Shown here: positions 44,334 to 53,220 of the stretch, piece after piece
How positions within the stretch are numbered: position 1 is the first letter of the stretch
Layout: each line of letters opens with the position of its first letter
Origin: DATJGS01 sp035494735
Lineage (GTDB): Bacteria; Eisenbacteria; RBG-16-71-46
NCBI GenBank assembly: GCA_035494735.1
Contig: DATJGS010000010.1
Span: 186,001-250,000, forward strand
DNA length: 64,000 nucleotides
Direction: 5' to 3'
The notes under the pieces: generated by a model
Seen by the model: only the letters and a program-made list of their open reading frames with translations
Told to the model about the DNA's origin: nothing
Database searches by the model: none
Program-made: the position numbers and the translations under genes

Positions 44334-45784
44334 CGATGCGGACGGAACGGTTGCGCGGCCGGCCCGGCGCGGATCCGATCATGCGCGTGCTCGGCGCGCT
44401 CGCCGTCGTCGCCGTCGGCGTCGTCCTCGGTCTGCAGTACGTGACGCCGGACAAGCGCGTGCTGAACGTGCTTGCCGCCCTCGTCGTGTTCGGCATCGCG
44501 TGGCGCCTCGACATGGTCACCGGGCTGTGTCTGCTCGTGGTCCTGCTCCCGTACCCGCGCGGCACGGTATTCGGCAGCACCGACCTGGCGTTCATCCTGC
44601 TGCTGCTGATCATCTGGCTGCTGCGCATCGGCCAGCGTCAGAGCCAGCCGCCGCGACCGACCCCGGTCGACGCCCCGCTCGGCGCGTGGCTCGTGTGCTG
44701 GGTGATCTCGTTCTACAACGTGACTACCCTGGACGGGTTGAGCCAGGCGCTGCCGAACATGGTGCAGTTCGTGGCGTGCCTGCTCCTGTTCTACCTGATC
44801 GTGAACAACGTCCGGACCGGGCGCGACCTGAAGCGCCTGCACCTGTTCCAGGCCATCTCGATCCTCACGATCTGCCTGATCGCCGTCTACGAACTCAATC
44901 ACCCGGGCGGCGCGCTGGTGCGCGGCTGGATCGATTTCCAGGGCACGACGGGCGATGCGTTGAACCGGCACAACGTGCGCGTCGGTGGGCCGTTCTTCGA
45001 CTTCGAGCTGTTCTCCGAGTTCTGCGCGCTGTGCATTCCGCTCGTCGCGTTCATGATCGTGCGCACGCGGGCGGTGTACGCGCGCGGCGCCCTGTTCGGC
45101 CTGCTCGGCCTGCTCGTGTTCACGCTGTTCGCGGCGGTCACGCGCGGCGCCATCATTTCGCTGGGCGTGAGCGCGGTGTACCTGGTGTTCCTGCTGAGAC
45201 GGCGCGTGCGCATCGTGCCGTTGACGCTCGTCGGTGGGTCCGCGGTCGCCACGTTCTTCCTCGCGAACTTCGTGGTCTCGCAGTTCACTCGCTCGGGCAA
45301 CCTCATCGCGCGTCTGGGTCAGACCGAGTTCGTCGGCCTGGTTCCCGACGACCGCGTCGGCGCGTGGCTCGACGGCTGGAACCGGTTCCTGGAGCACCCG
45401 ATCATCGGCCACGGCCCGTACTACGGGGCCATGACCGGGACACACGTCTGGACGTGGCCGCACAACGGCTATCTGTTCGTCGCGAACTACGTCGGCGCGC
45501 TCGGTCTCGCCTGCTTCGTGTGGCTGCTGGTTCGGCTGCTCCAGCTCTCCTACCCGGCGGACGCCGATCTCTCCGGGCCGAGCTACGCGAAGTCGTTCCT
45601 CGTCATCGCCCACATGCAGATCGTGCTGTTCATGGTCGACCAGATGAAGATCGACTACCTGCGCAACGGGATCTACCAGTTCGAGGTGTGGGTGATGTTC
45701 GGTTCGCTCGTGGCCGCGCACCAAGTCGCTCGCTCGGAACGACACGACGCGCGGCCGTGGCCGGCGCTGCCGCTCGCGGCATGA
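44330..45784 (+). CDS. O-antigen ligase/Wzy-like polymerase
   Basis: A 484-residue membrane protein with about 11 helices and the Wzy_C-type large outer loop: RHNVRVGGPFFDFELFSEFCAL, then GLVPDDRVGAWLDGWNRFLEHPIIGHGPYYG and TWPHNGYLFVANYVGALGL, where the H-N region resembles the O-antigen ligase/polymerase signature. It should polymerise repeats or ligate the chain on the periplasmic side. Starts by ATGA overlap with the GT2 gene and ends by ATGA overlap with the CapK-like gene. Confidence 0.88.
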   Translation: MTMRTERLRGRPGADPIMRVLGALAVVAVGVVLGLQYVTPDKRVLNVLAALVVFGIAWRLDMVTGLCLLVVLLPYPRGTVFGSTDLAFILLLLIIWLLRIGQRQSQPPRPTPVDAPLGAWLVCWVISFYNVTTLDGLSQALPNMVQFVACLLLFYLIVNNVRTGRDLKRLHLFQAISILTICLIAVYELNHPGGALVRGWIDFQGTTGDALNRHNVRVGGPFFDFELFSEFCALCIPLVAFMIVRTRAVYARGALFGLLGLLVFTLFAAVTRGAIISLGVSAVYLVFLLRRRVRIVPLTLVGGSAVATFFLANFVVSQFTRSGNLIARLGQTEFVGLVPDDRVGAWLDGWNRFLEHPIIGHGPYYGAMTGTHVWTWPHNGYLFVANYVGALGLACFVWLLVRLLQLSYPADADLSGPSYAKSFLVIAHMQIVLFMVDQMKIDYLRNGIYQFEVWVMFGSLVAAHQVARSERHDARPWPALPLAA

Positions 45785-47121
45785 CCATGCGCGCTTCGTT
45801 GCGTCGCCTGACCGCGCCGGTCAAGCGCCTGCGCGTCGGCGAAGCGTGGGTGCGGCGCAATCCGCTGTACTTCCCGCAGGCCTTGCGCCGCTTCGCGGAA
45901 CTGTCCGCGGCGCGCCTGGACGAGCGCCGCGTGTGGACGGAGCAGCGCCTGGCGCGCGTCCTCGGCGTCGCCGCGCGCACGGCGTACGGACGGGCGGCGG
46001 GCGGCGCGCGCCTCGCCGACTGGCCCCTGCTCGAGCCCGCGACGGTGCGCGAACGCCCGCTCGATTTCGTGCGTCCGGGCGTGTGGAGCATTCCCTCCAG
46101 CACGGGCGGCACGACCGGCATCCCGCTGCCCCTTGCCCGCTCGCCGCGTTCGGTCGCCGTCGAGCAGGCCGCGCTCGATCACGTGCTCGCGACCGAGGGC
46201 GTCGATTCGCGTCGCGCGCGCGTCGCCGTGCTGCGCGGCGACGACGTGAAGCCGCTCGACGACACGGCGCCGCCCTACTGGGTCGACACGCTCGGCGGGC
46301 GGCGGCGCGTGTTCTCGTCGAACCACCTGACGCGCGCGACGCGCGACACATTTCTCGCCGGGCTCGCCGAGTTCGCGGCCGACGTGTGGTGGGTGTATCC
46401 GACGGCCCTCGAGTCCCTCGTGCGCCTGTGCGACGACGGCACGAAGGTGCCGCGCGTGCGCACGGTGATGTCGTCGTCGGAGGTCCTCGGGCCGTGGACG
46501 CGCGACGCGGCGCGGCGCCGGTTCGGCGCGCGCGTCGTCGACTACTACGGCCAGGCCGAGCGCGTCGCGTTCGCGTGGTGCGTGGACGAGGGCGGCTGGC
46601 GTTTCCTGCCCGGCTACGCGCACGTCGAATGGCTGCCCCGCCCGGACGCCGGCGATACGGTGTTCGAGATCGTGGGCACCGGGCTGTGGAACGAAGCGAT
46701 GCCGCTCGTGCGCTACCGCACCGGCGACCTCGTGCGCTTCGACGCGCGGCCGAGCGTCGAGCAGCTCGAGGCCATCGCGCTCGGCGTCGGCACGTTCCCC
46801 GGCGTGATCGGCCGGGACGGCGACATCCTCGTCGCGCCCGATGGCGCGCGGCTCACCGGCATCGACCACTTCCACCGCGGGGTCGAGAACCTGGTGCGCG
46901 TGCAGGTCGTGCATGCCGCGCCGGACCTCGTGGAGATCCACGTGCTGCCCGCGCCCGGCTTCGGCGAGGCGGACCGCGCGCAACTGATCGCGAACGCGCG
47001 GCGCAAGGTGCCGGGCTCGATGCGCGTCGAGGTGCGGGTCGTCGAGGCACTCGAGCGGACCGCGCTCGGCAAGACGCCGTTCGTACTGCGCCGCCCGGGC
47101 GTCCCGGGAGACCGCGCGTGA
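45781..47121 (+). CDS. CapK/PaaK-type adenylate-forming ligase
   Basis: A 446-residue member of the phenylacetate-CoA ligase-like CapK group. The phosphate-binding loop SSTGGTTGIPL is near residue 103, and SSEVLGPW, YYGQAERVAF and YRTGDLV follow the adenylate-forming superfamily order; the C-terminal lid ends ALGKTPFVLRR with the expected Lys. Such enzymes activate a carboxylic acid with ATP. Coupling by 4-nt overlaps to a Wzy-like gene before and a FemAB-like gene after suggests it supplies an activated acyl group for polymer decoration; the acid is unknown. Confidence 0.88.
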   Translation: MTMRASLRRLTAPVKRLRVGEAWVRRNPLYFPQALRRFAELSAARLDERRVWTEQRLARVLGVAARTAYGRAAGGARLADWPLLEPATVRERPLDFVRPGVWSIPSSTGGTTGIPLPLARSPRSVAVEQAALDHVLATEGVDSRRARVAVLRGDDVKPLDDTAPPYWVDTLGGRRRVFSSNHLTRATRDTFLAGLAEFAADVWWVYPTALESLVRLCDDGTKVPRVRTVMSSSEVLGPWTRDAARRRFGARVVDYYGQAERVAFAWCVDEGGWRFLPGYAHVEWLPRPDAGDTVFEIVGTGLWNEAMPLVRYRTGDLVRFDARPSVEQLEAIALGVGTFPGVIGRDGDILVAPDGARLTGIDHFHRGVENLVRVQVVHAAPDLVEIHVLPAPGFGEADRAQLIANARRKVPGSMRVEVRVVEALERTALGKTPFVLRRPGVPGDRA

Positions 47122-48146
47122 GCGTGCGTGTCGTCGCGCTCGCGCCGTCCGACGCCGCGCGCTGGGACGAGTACCTGCGCCGCACGCCGGGCTCGAACTT
47201 CGCGTCGCGCACGGCGTGGAAGGGGCTCGTCGAGCGGTGGTACGGCTGCTCGAGCGACTGGCGTTACGCGGAGCGCGACGGCCGCGTCGTGGGCATCCTG
47301 CCGTTGTTCGGCAAGCCGCAGGGTCCGCGTCCGCGCATGCTGTTCTCGGCGCCGGGCGGACTGCTCGCCGACGACGCCGAGGCCGCGGAGGCGCTGCTCG
47401 CGCCGGCGCGCGAGCGCGTGCGCGGCGAAGGGCTGGAGATGATCGAGCTGCGCGACCAGCGCGCGCGCTGGGACGGGCTCGAGACCAGCGAGGAGCACTG
47501 CACGCTCGTGCTGCCGCTGCCCGCCGACGAGACCACCCAGTGGCACGCGTTCGACGACAAGATGCGCAACCAGATCCGCAAGGCGCAAAAGAGCGAGCTC
47601 GCGCCGCGCTGGGGCCGCGAGCACCTCGCAGCCTGGCATCGCGTCATGCTCGAGAACATGCGCGACCTCGGCACGCCGCTCGCCGGACGCGACTACTACG
47701 AGCTGGCCCTCGACGCGTACGCGCCGGACGCCGAGATCGAGGTCGTCGAGTTCCAGGGCAAGGTCGTGGGTGGGCTGACGCTCGTGACCCACGCCGACGG
47801 GATGGTGAACCCGTGGGCCTCTTCGTTGCGCGCGTATCGCGCACGCTGCCCGAACCACCTGCTGTACTGGGAGGCGATCCGCCGCGCCATCCAGCGCGGG
47901 CTGCGCTGGTTCGACTTCGGCCGCAGCCAGTGGGAGAGTTCGACGTTCCGCTTCAAACAGAGTTGGGGCGCGCAGCCGGTGCCGCTCTACTACCAGTACG
48001 TGCTCGGCCGCGCGCGCCGCGTTCCGACGCTGCACGATCAGAAGCACGGTCTGGAAATGGCGGTCCGCGTCTGGCAGCGCCTGCCGCTCGCCGTCGCCGC
48101 GCGCCTGGGCCCCGTCGCCCGCCGGCGCTTCCCGGAGGCGCTGTGA
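47118..48146 (+). CDS. FemAB-like GNAT acyltransferase
   Basis: A 342-residue FemAB-related protein with duplicated GNAT folds. The C-terminal RWFDFGRSQWESSTFRFKQSW followed by PVPLYYQYVLG matches the FemAB-related proteins found in PEP-CTERM/exosortase exopolysaccharide loci; SNFASRTAWKGLVERW opens the N-terminal domain. FemAB proteins transfer aminoacyl groups; here the acceptor may be a sugar amine. GTG 47118 overlaps the CapK-like stop as GTGA, and its stop overlaps the next acyltransferase. Confidence 0.88.
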   Translation: MSVRVVALAPSDAARWDEYLRRTPGSNFASRTAWKGLVERWYGCSSDWRYAERDGRVVGILPLFGKPQGPRPRMLFSAPGGLLADDAEAAEALLAPARERVRGEGLEMIELRDQRARWDGLETSEEHCTLVLPLPADETTQWHAFDDKMRNQIRKAQKSELAPRWGREHLAAWHRVMLENMRDLGTPLAGRDYYELALDAYAPDAEIEVVEFQGKVVGGLTLVTHADGMVNPWASSLRAYRARCPNHLLYWEAIRRAIQRGLRWFDFGRSQWESSTFRFKQSWGAQPVPLYYQYVLGRARRVPTLHDQKHGLEMAVRVWQRLPLAVAARLGPVARRRFPEAL

Positions 48147-48652
48147 AGCTCCGCATCCAGGGCCGCACGGATCGTCTCGAGTACGAGCGCCGGATCGCGC
48201 CGCGCGGCCTGCTGCGCATCCTGTGGCAGAAGCAGCTGCACATCCTGGCGCGCGTGACGATCCCGCTCGGCTGGCGGCTCGCGCTGTATCGCGCCATGGG
48301 CATCTCGATCGGGCACGGGGTGTTCGTGGGCCTCGACACCTACCTCGACTGTCAGTTCCCCGAACTCATGGTGCTCGAGGACGACGTGACGCTGTCGTTC
48401 CGCGTCACGGTGATCGTGCACGACGACGCGCGGCGCATGCACGGCGTGATCCCGGGCCAGCTGCAGGGCACGGTCGCGCCGGTGATCTTCAAGCGCGGGT
48501 GCTACGTCGGGGCGGGCGCGCTCATCCTGCCCGGCGTCACCGTCGGCGAAGGCGCGGTGGTCGCCGCCGGCGCGGTCGTGACCCGCGATGTGCCGCCGCG
48601 CAAGGTCGTCGCCGGGGTGCCGGCGCGCGTGCTCAAGGACACGGACGCTTGA
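48143..48652 (+). CDS. Left-handed beta-helix acyltransferase
   Basis: A 169-residue hexapeptide-repeat acyltransferase of the WcaF/LacA kind. Repeats start near residue 50 (ISIGHGVFVGLDTYLD) and the C-terminus reads YVGAGALILPGVTVGEGAVVAAGAVVT, then PPRKVVAGVPARVLK. It should O- or N-acetylate a sugar from acetyl-CoA as a trimer. GTG 48143 sits 5 nt after GGAGG and overlaps the FemAB-like stop as GTGA. Confidence 0.9.
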   Translation: MKLRIQGRTDRLEYERRIAPRGLLRILWQKQLHILARVTIPLGWRLALYRAMGISIGHGVFVGLDTYLDCQFPELMVLEDDVTLSFRVTVIVHDDARRMHGVIPGQLQGTVAPVIFKRGCYVGAGALILPGVTVGEGAVVAAGAVVTRDVPPRKVVAGVPARVLKDTDA

Positions 48653-50709
48653 GTTCGAGCCTCACGCCCGCGCCGCCCCGCTCCGTCACGCGACGTCTGG
48701 CTCCGGCCTTCGCGCTCGCCGCGGTCGCGCTGCTCGGCGAGGTGCTGCCCGGCCGCGCCGGACAGGTCGCGCTGTACCCGCTGCTCGGCGCGTTCCCGGG
48801 TCTGGCCGTCGCCGGCTGGCTGCTCGCCCGCGCATCCGCGCCGGCGCGCGCGATCGTCGGACTGGCGCTGGCCCCGCTCGTCGCGTCGATCGCCGGCTGG
48901 GCCGTGATGAGCGCCGGGCTCGACGCGGCGCTCGCCGCGCGACTCGTGGGCTGGCTCGGCTGGACGCTGTGGGCGCTGCGCTCGGCGCGCCCGTTCCCCG
49001 CGGCCACGAACGACGCGGACGCGCTGCCCGGATCGCGCGTCGTGGCCGTGCTGGTGGCGGTGCTCATCGTCGCGTTCGCGATTCCCTACGCGCTCACGCC
49101 GTGGATGCTCGAGAAGTCCGACGCCTGGTACCACGCGGGCGCGACGTACCAGATTCTCGAACGCGGCATGCCGCCCGAGGACCCGCGCTTCGCCGGGCTG
49201 CCGGTCAACTACGTGTGGTTCTTCAACCTGTTCGTGGCCCTGCTCGCGTCGGTGCGCGATTCGGATCCGTTCGTCTTCATGGCGCTGCTGAACCTGGCGG
49301 ATCTCGCCGCGCTCGCCGGCGTCGCGTTCCTGCTGGGCTGGACGCTGTGGCGCACGCGCCCGGCGGCGACCGGCGCGGCGTTCCTCACATGCCTGGGATT
49401 CTATGGGCTCGTGTCCGTGCTGTGGCCGGTGACGCTGGCGCGCGTCGCGCTGCAGGGCCACCCGCTGCCCGTGTTCCACTGGTCCTCGTGGCAAATCATG
49501 ATGGACCTGAGCCCGCCCTTCAATATTCTCGAGAGCTTCGTCGACAAGTTCGTGACCGGCACGTCGCTGAACTACGCCTGGGTGCTGATGGCGCTCGGCC
49601 TGTGGGCGGTCGTGCGGCTCGCGCTCGGGCCATCGCGCGGGGCGTGGTGCGTGCTGGTCCTGTGCTCCGCCGGCATGCAGCTGTGGCACGGCGTCGTCGG
49701 CCTGTCCGCGGTCCCCGTGCTCGTGTGCGCGCTGCTCACCGCTCTGCTCGCGAGGCGTTGGGCGAACTGGCTGCCGGCGCCGACGCGCCTCGCGTCGATC
49801 GGGATCGCGGCGGCGCTCGGCTTCGTCGTGACCCTGCCCTACACGCTCGCCATTTCGCGCGGCTGGAGCGCGGAGCGTTCGGGGCTCCACGTCGCGCCGT
49901 TCCATTTCGACGTCGCGTTCGCCGTCACGGCCGTCGCGTCGAGCGCGCTGGCCCTCGCGCTCGCGACGCGGCCCCTTGCCGCGGTCGTGCGCGAACGGCG
50001 CGGCGCCGCGGCACTGCTCGCGATCTTCGCGTTCGGCATGCTCGCGTTCGCGATCGTGGTGCAACTGCCGAACTACAACCACGCGAAGTTCCCGTTCGAG
50101 GCGTTCGTGCCGCTCGCGGCGCTGGGAGGCGCGGGGTTCTGGCCATGGCTCGACGCGACGCGCCGGCGCTTCGGCGGCTGGGCCGTCGCCGTGGTGTGGC
50201 TCGCGCTCGCGGCCCCGATCGTGCTCACGCTGCGCGCGTTCGCCGTCGATCCGGAGCAGCACACGTACGTCCCGCTGAATCCGCGACCCGGCGAGGGCGC
50301 GCTGTACCAGTGGATCCGCGAACGCACGCCGCGCGACATGGTGTTCGTCGACGCGCGCTTCCGCGATCTCGTGATGGTGCGCGGCCGGCGCCAGATGTAC
50401 CTGGGGTCGCCCTCGGGACCCGAGCGCGCCGCGTTCCCGCTGCAGCAGGTGATCGAGCGCCGCGCGGTGATGGCCGATCTCTACGGGCCGGCGCGCCAGC
50501 TCGACGCCGACGCCGACGCCCTGACGCGGCTCGGCCGCCCGGCGTGCGTGATCGTGCGCCTCGAGGACGTGCCGGAGGGCGCGAACGCGCGCGCCTCGCT
50601 CGCCGCGAGGCCCGATCGCTTCGTGCCGATCTACGAGCGCGACGGCTTCGTGCTCTATGCTGTGCGGATGCTGAAAGTCTCGCGAGCGCCCGAGGAACGC
50701 CGGTCGTGA
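48649..50709 (+). CDS. GT-C-like polytopic membrane protein, TTG start
   Basis: A 686-residue membrane protein with roughly 13 helices. After YALTPWMLEKSDAWYHAGATYQILERG, an acidic first-loop pattern as in GT-C enzymes, come LPVNYVWFFNLFVALL and LPNYNHAKFPFEAFVPLAALG, then a soluble C-terminal part of about 140 residues. The initiator is TTG 48649, overlapping the acyltransferase stop as TTGA; no ATG or GTG is suitably placed. Function beyond a likely lipid-linked sugar transfer is unknown. Confidence 0.75.
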   Translation: MSSSLTPAPPRSVTRRLAPAFALAAVALLGEVLPGRAGQVALYPLLGAFPGLAVAGWLLARASAPARAIVGLALAPLVASIAGWAVMSAGLDAALAARLVGWLGWTLWALRSARPFPAATNDADALPGSRVVAVLVAVLIVAFAIPYALTPWMLEKSDAWYHAGATYQILERGMPPEDPRFAGLPVNYVWFFNLFVALLASVRDSDPFVFMALLNLADLAALAGVAFLLGWTLWRTRPAATGAAFLTCLGFYGLVSVLWPVTLARVALQGHPLPVFHWSSWQIMMDLSPPFNILESFVDKFVTGTSLNYAWVLMALGLWAVVRLALGPSRGAWCVLVLCSAGMQLWHGVVGLSAVPVLVCALLTALLARRWANWLPAPTRLASIGIAAALGFVVTLPYTLAISRGWSAERSGLHVAPFHFDVAFAVTAVASSALALALATRPLAAVVRERRGAAALLAIFAFGMLAFAIVVQLPNYNHAKFPFEAFVPLAALGGAGFWPWLDATRRRFGGWAVAVVWLALAAPIVLTLRAFAVDPEQHTYVPLNPRPGEGALYQWIRERTPRDMVFVDARFRDLVMVRGRRQMYLGSPSGPERAAFPLQQVIERRAVMADLYGPARQLDADADALTRLGRPACVIVRLEDVPEGANARASLAARPDRFVPIYERDGFVLYAVRMLKVSRAPEERRS

Positions 50710-51476
50710 GCGCGCCGCCGAACTCGACGTCGCCCGCGCCCATCGCCCCGCCGCGCCCCGGCGGCGCCGCGCGCGTGCTCGTGGTGATGCCCGCGCACGA
50801 CGAGGAGGCGAGCCTGGGCGCCACCCTGGCGCGCGTGCGCCAGCACCTGCCCGAGGCCGACGTCGTCGTCGTGAACGACTTCTCGAGCGACCGCACGAGC
50901 GCCGTCGCCGAATCCCACGGCGCGCGCGTCGTGGACCTGCCGTGGAACCTGGGGTACGGCGGCGCCGTGCAGGCCGGCTTCAAGTACGCGCTGGCCGGCG
51001 GCTACGACGTCGTGATCCAGATGGACGCCGACGGCCAGCACGACCCGTCGTGCGCGCGCGCGCTGATCGCGCCCGTCCTCGGCGGCGAGGCCGACGTCGC
51101 CATCGGCTCGCGCTTCCTCGGCCGCGCCGACTACCGCATCCCGTGGCTGCGGCGCATGGGCATGCGCGTCTTCGGACGCATCGTCACATTCGTGACGCGC
51201 CGTACGTTCTCGGACCCGACGTCGGGTTTTCAGGCGCTGAACCAGCGTGCGATCGCATTCTTCGCGCGCGACAATTATCCGAGCGACTTCCCGGACGCCG
51301 ACACCATCATCCTGCTCGCGCTCGCCGGCTTTCGCGTGTGCGAGGTCCCGGTGACCATGCAGGCGCGCACCGCGGGCACGTCCATGCATTCCAACCTGCG
51401 GGCGTTCTACTACGTGTCGAAGATGCTGCTGTCGATCCTGATGGTGCTGCTGCGCCGCAAACGGCTGCGCGCATGA
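50706..51476 (+). CDS. GT2 glycosyltransferase (DPM1-like)
   Basis: A 256-residue family 2 transferase: LVVMPAHDEEASLGATLARV, VVVNDFSSDRTSAVA, DVVIQMDADGQHDP and GSRFLGRADYRIPWLRR, then RTFSDPTSGFQALNQRA. This is the version usually followed by a small DUF2304 membrane protein, which indeed lies two genes downstream. It may make a polyprenyl-phosphate sugar. GTG 50706 overlaps the membrane-protein stop as GTGA. Confidence 0.92.
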   Translation: MSAPPNSTSPAPIAPPRPGGAARVLVVMPAHDEEASLGATLARVRQHLPEADVVVVNDFSSDRTSAVAESHGARVVDLPWNLGYGGAVQAGFKYALAGGYDVVIQMDADGQHDPSCARALIAPVLGGEADVAIGSRFLGRADYRIPWLRRMGMRVFGRIVTFVTRRTFSDPTSGFQALNQRAIAFFARDNYPSDFPDADTIILLALAGFRVCEVPVTMQARTAGTSMHSNLRAFYYVSKMLLSILMVLLRRKRLRA

Positions 51477-52369
51477 ACGCGGACCCGTCGCCCGCCTCCG
51501 CCGGCTGGCACCCGGCCGCCGCCACGTTCGACATCGAGGACTGGTTCCATCCGGAACTGGTGCGTGCCCACGCCTCGGCCGCGGCCGGGGCGAGCGTCGT
51601 GCGCGAAGGCACGGACGCCATCCTGGCCGCGCTCGCCAAGCGTTCGCAGCGCGCGACGTTCTTCGTGCTCGGCGACGTGGCGCGCCGTCATCCGGAGCTG
51701 GTGCGCGCGATCGCGGCAGCGGGGCACGAGCTGGCGTGTCACGGCATGACGCACCAACCGCTGTGGTCACTGGATCGGGAGGGCTTCCGCGCCGAGCTGC
51801 GCGCGTTTCGCGGCGCCATGAACGACGCGCTGGGTCACGATCCGTCGCGCGGCTTCCGCGCGCCGACGTTCAGCCTCGACCGCGGCACCGCGTGGGCACT
51901 CGACGTGCTGCGCGAGGAAGGCTTCACGTACGATTCGAGCGTGTTCCCCATGCGCATGCGCCTGTACGGCGTCGCCGGCGCGCCGCTCGGCATCTACCGT
52001 CCGGGCGCCGCGGACCTCGCGGCGCACGATCCTTCCGGCGCGATCGTCGAGTTCCCGGTCGCGGTCGGAAGCGTCGGCCCGCTGCGCCTGCCCGTGGCGG
52101 GCGGGTTCTACCTGCGCGTGCTGCCGTTTCCGCTCCTGCGCGCCACGCTCGACGGGATCGCGCGGCAGCGGCCGTTCGTGCTGTACCTGCATCCCTGGGA
52201 GTGCGCGCCGTCCGTGCCGCGTGTGCGCCTGTCGCCGGCGGACGCGTTCATCACGTATACGAACCTGGGCTCGGTCATGCGCAAGCTCGACCGGCTCCTC
52301 GCCCGCTACACGTTCACCACCATGTCGGACATCCTCGAGCGGTACGGCCATCTCGGCCGCGCCGCGTAG
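51473..52369 (+). CDS. Polysaccharide deacetylase, exosortase-locus type
   Basis: A 298-residue NodB-type carbohydrate deacetylase. ATFDIEDWFHPE (residues about 17-28) supplies the catalytic and metal Asp, HGMTHQPLWSL the metal His pair, and GFRAPTFSLDRGTAWALDVL and YLHPWEC the later motifs, in the form found in PEP-CTERM/exosortase exopolysaccharide loci (DUF3473-type C-terminus). It should remove N-acetyl groups from the polymer or a precursor. No signal peptide is visible, so it may act on the cytoplasmic side. ATG overlaps the GT2 stop as ATGA. Confidence 0.9.
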   Translation: MNADPSPASAGWHPAAATFDIEDWFHPELVRAHASAAAGASVVREGTDAILAALAKRSQRATFFVLGDVARRHPELVRAIAAAGHELACHGMTHQPLWSLDREGFRAELRAFRGAMNDALGHDPSRGFRAPTFSLDRGTAWALDVLREEGFTYDSSVFPMRMRLYGVAGAPLGIYRPGAADLAAHDPSGAIVEFPVAVGSVGPLRLPVAGGFYLRVLPFPLLRATLDGIARQRPFVLYLHPWECAPSVPRVRLSPADAFITYTNLGSVMRKLDRLLARYTFTTMSDILERYGHLGRAA

Positions 52370-52390
52370 GCTTGCGACAGGAGGACGCGC

Positions 52391-52786
52391 ATGCCCACCT
52401 CGATCGGCTACACCGGAATCCAGCTGCGCACGCAGATCTTCGTCGTGCTGGTCGGCGTGGCGATGCTCCTGTTCATCCTGAACCTCGTCCGCCGGAAGCG
52501 CCTGCGCGAGCAGTACTCGCTGTTGTGGATCCTGTCCGCCGTCGTGCTCGTGCTGAGCGCGCTGTTCATCCGCCAGGTGGACCGTCTCGCGCACCTGGTC
52601 GGCATCTACTACCCGCCGGCGTTCCTGTTCCTGATCGCGATCCTGATGGTGCTCACGCTCCAGTTCCACTTCTCGACCGTCATCTCGAACCTGCGCGAAC
52701 AGAATCGCAACCTGACGCAGGACCTCGGCATCCTCGGCGCCGAGGTGCGCGAGCTGAAGCGCCGGCTCGCCGAGCGCGGCGCATGA
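52391..52786 (+). CDS. DUF2304 small membrane protein
   Basis: A 131-residue protein with three hydrophobic helices (about residues 14-33, 43-60 and 74-92) and a charged coiled-coil tail (LREQNRNLTQDLGILGAEVRELKRRL). The RRKRLREQYSLLWIL motif is typical of DUF2304, a companion of DPM1-like GT2 enzymes such as the one at 50706, thought to help anchor or regulate them. A GACAGGAGG-like site precedes the ATG. Its stop overlaps the next start as ATGA. Confidence 0.88.
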   Translation: MPTSIGYTGIQLRTQIFVVLVGVAMLLFILNLVRRKRLREQYSLLWILSAVVLVLSALFIRQVDRLAHLVGIYYPPAFLFLIAILMVLTLQFHFSTVISNLREQNRNLTQDLGILGAEVRELKRRLAERGA

Positions 52787-53220
52787 GCGTCGTTCCGCTC
52801 GGGACGGACGCGTTTCCCGGCACTGACGACGCGTTCGTGCAGGCGCTCGCCCAACGCCTGGTCGGCGAACCCGCCACGACCCGCGAGATCGAGCGCTGGC
52901 GCGACGCGCTGGCCTGCCACGGCGCCGCCCTCGTCGCGCGGCGCGACCGGCGGCTGTGGGCGCTGATGCGGCGCGCGCCGTTCCTGATCGGGGCCGTGGA
53001 CGCCGGGCTGGCGTGGCGCGATCCGCACGGCGTCATCCGCCAGCGGTTGTGCCTGCTGCTCGCCGTGCTCGAGGCCTCGCCCGCGCACGTCGCGCGCTTC
53101 GTCGACCAGCCCTATCCACTCGTCGCGCTCGCCGGGCTCGCGCCGCGCATGGCGTTCGCCGCGCTCCGCGTGGCGCTCGGGCTCGTCGTCGTGCTCGTGG
53201 CGGAGGCGCCGTGGCCGTGA
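52783..53220 (+). CDS. Hypothetical protein, DUF4214-like pattern
   Basis: A 145-residue protein with no confident family. Residues about 17-45 (DAFVQALAQRLVGEPATTREIERWRDALACHG) resemble the FVxxLYxxLLGRxPDxxGLxxWxxxL pattern of DUF4214, and the C-terminal 22 residues are hydrophobic and could be one helix. It is bound on both sides by 4-nt overlaps (ATGA from DUF2304, GTGA into the GMC gene), so it is surely translated with them. A small membrane-linked accessory is possible; nothing more can be said. Confidence 0.55.
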   Translation: MSVVPLGTDAFPGTDDAFVQALAQRLVGEPATTREIERWRDALACHGAALVARRDRRLWALMRRAPFLIGAVDAGLAWRDPHGVIRQRLCLLLAVLEASPAHVARFVDQPYPLVALAGLAPRMAFAALRVALGLVVVLVAEAPWP

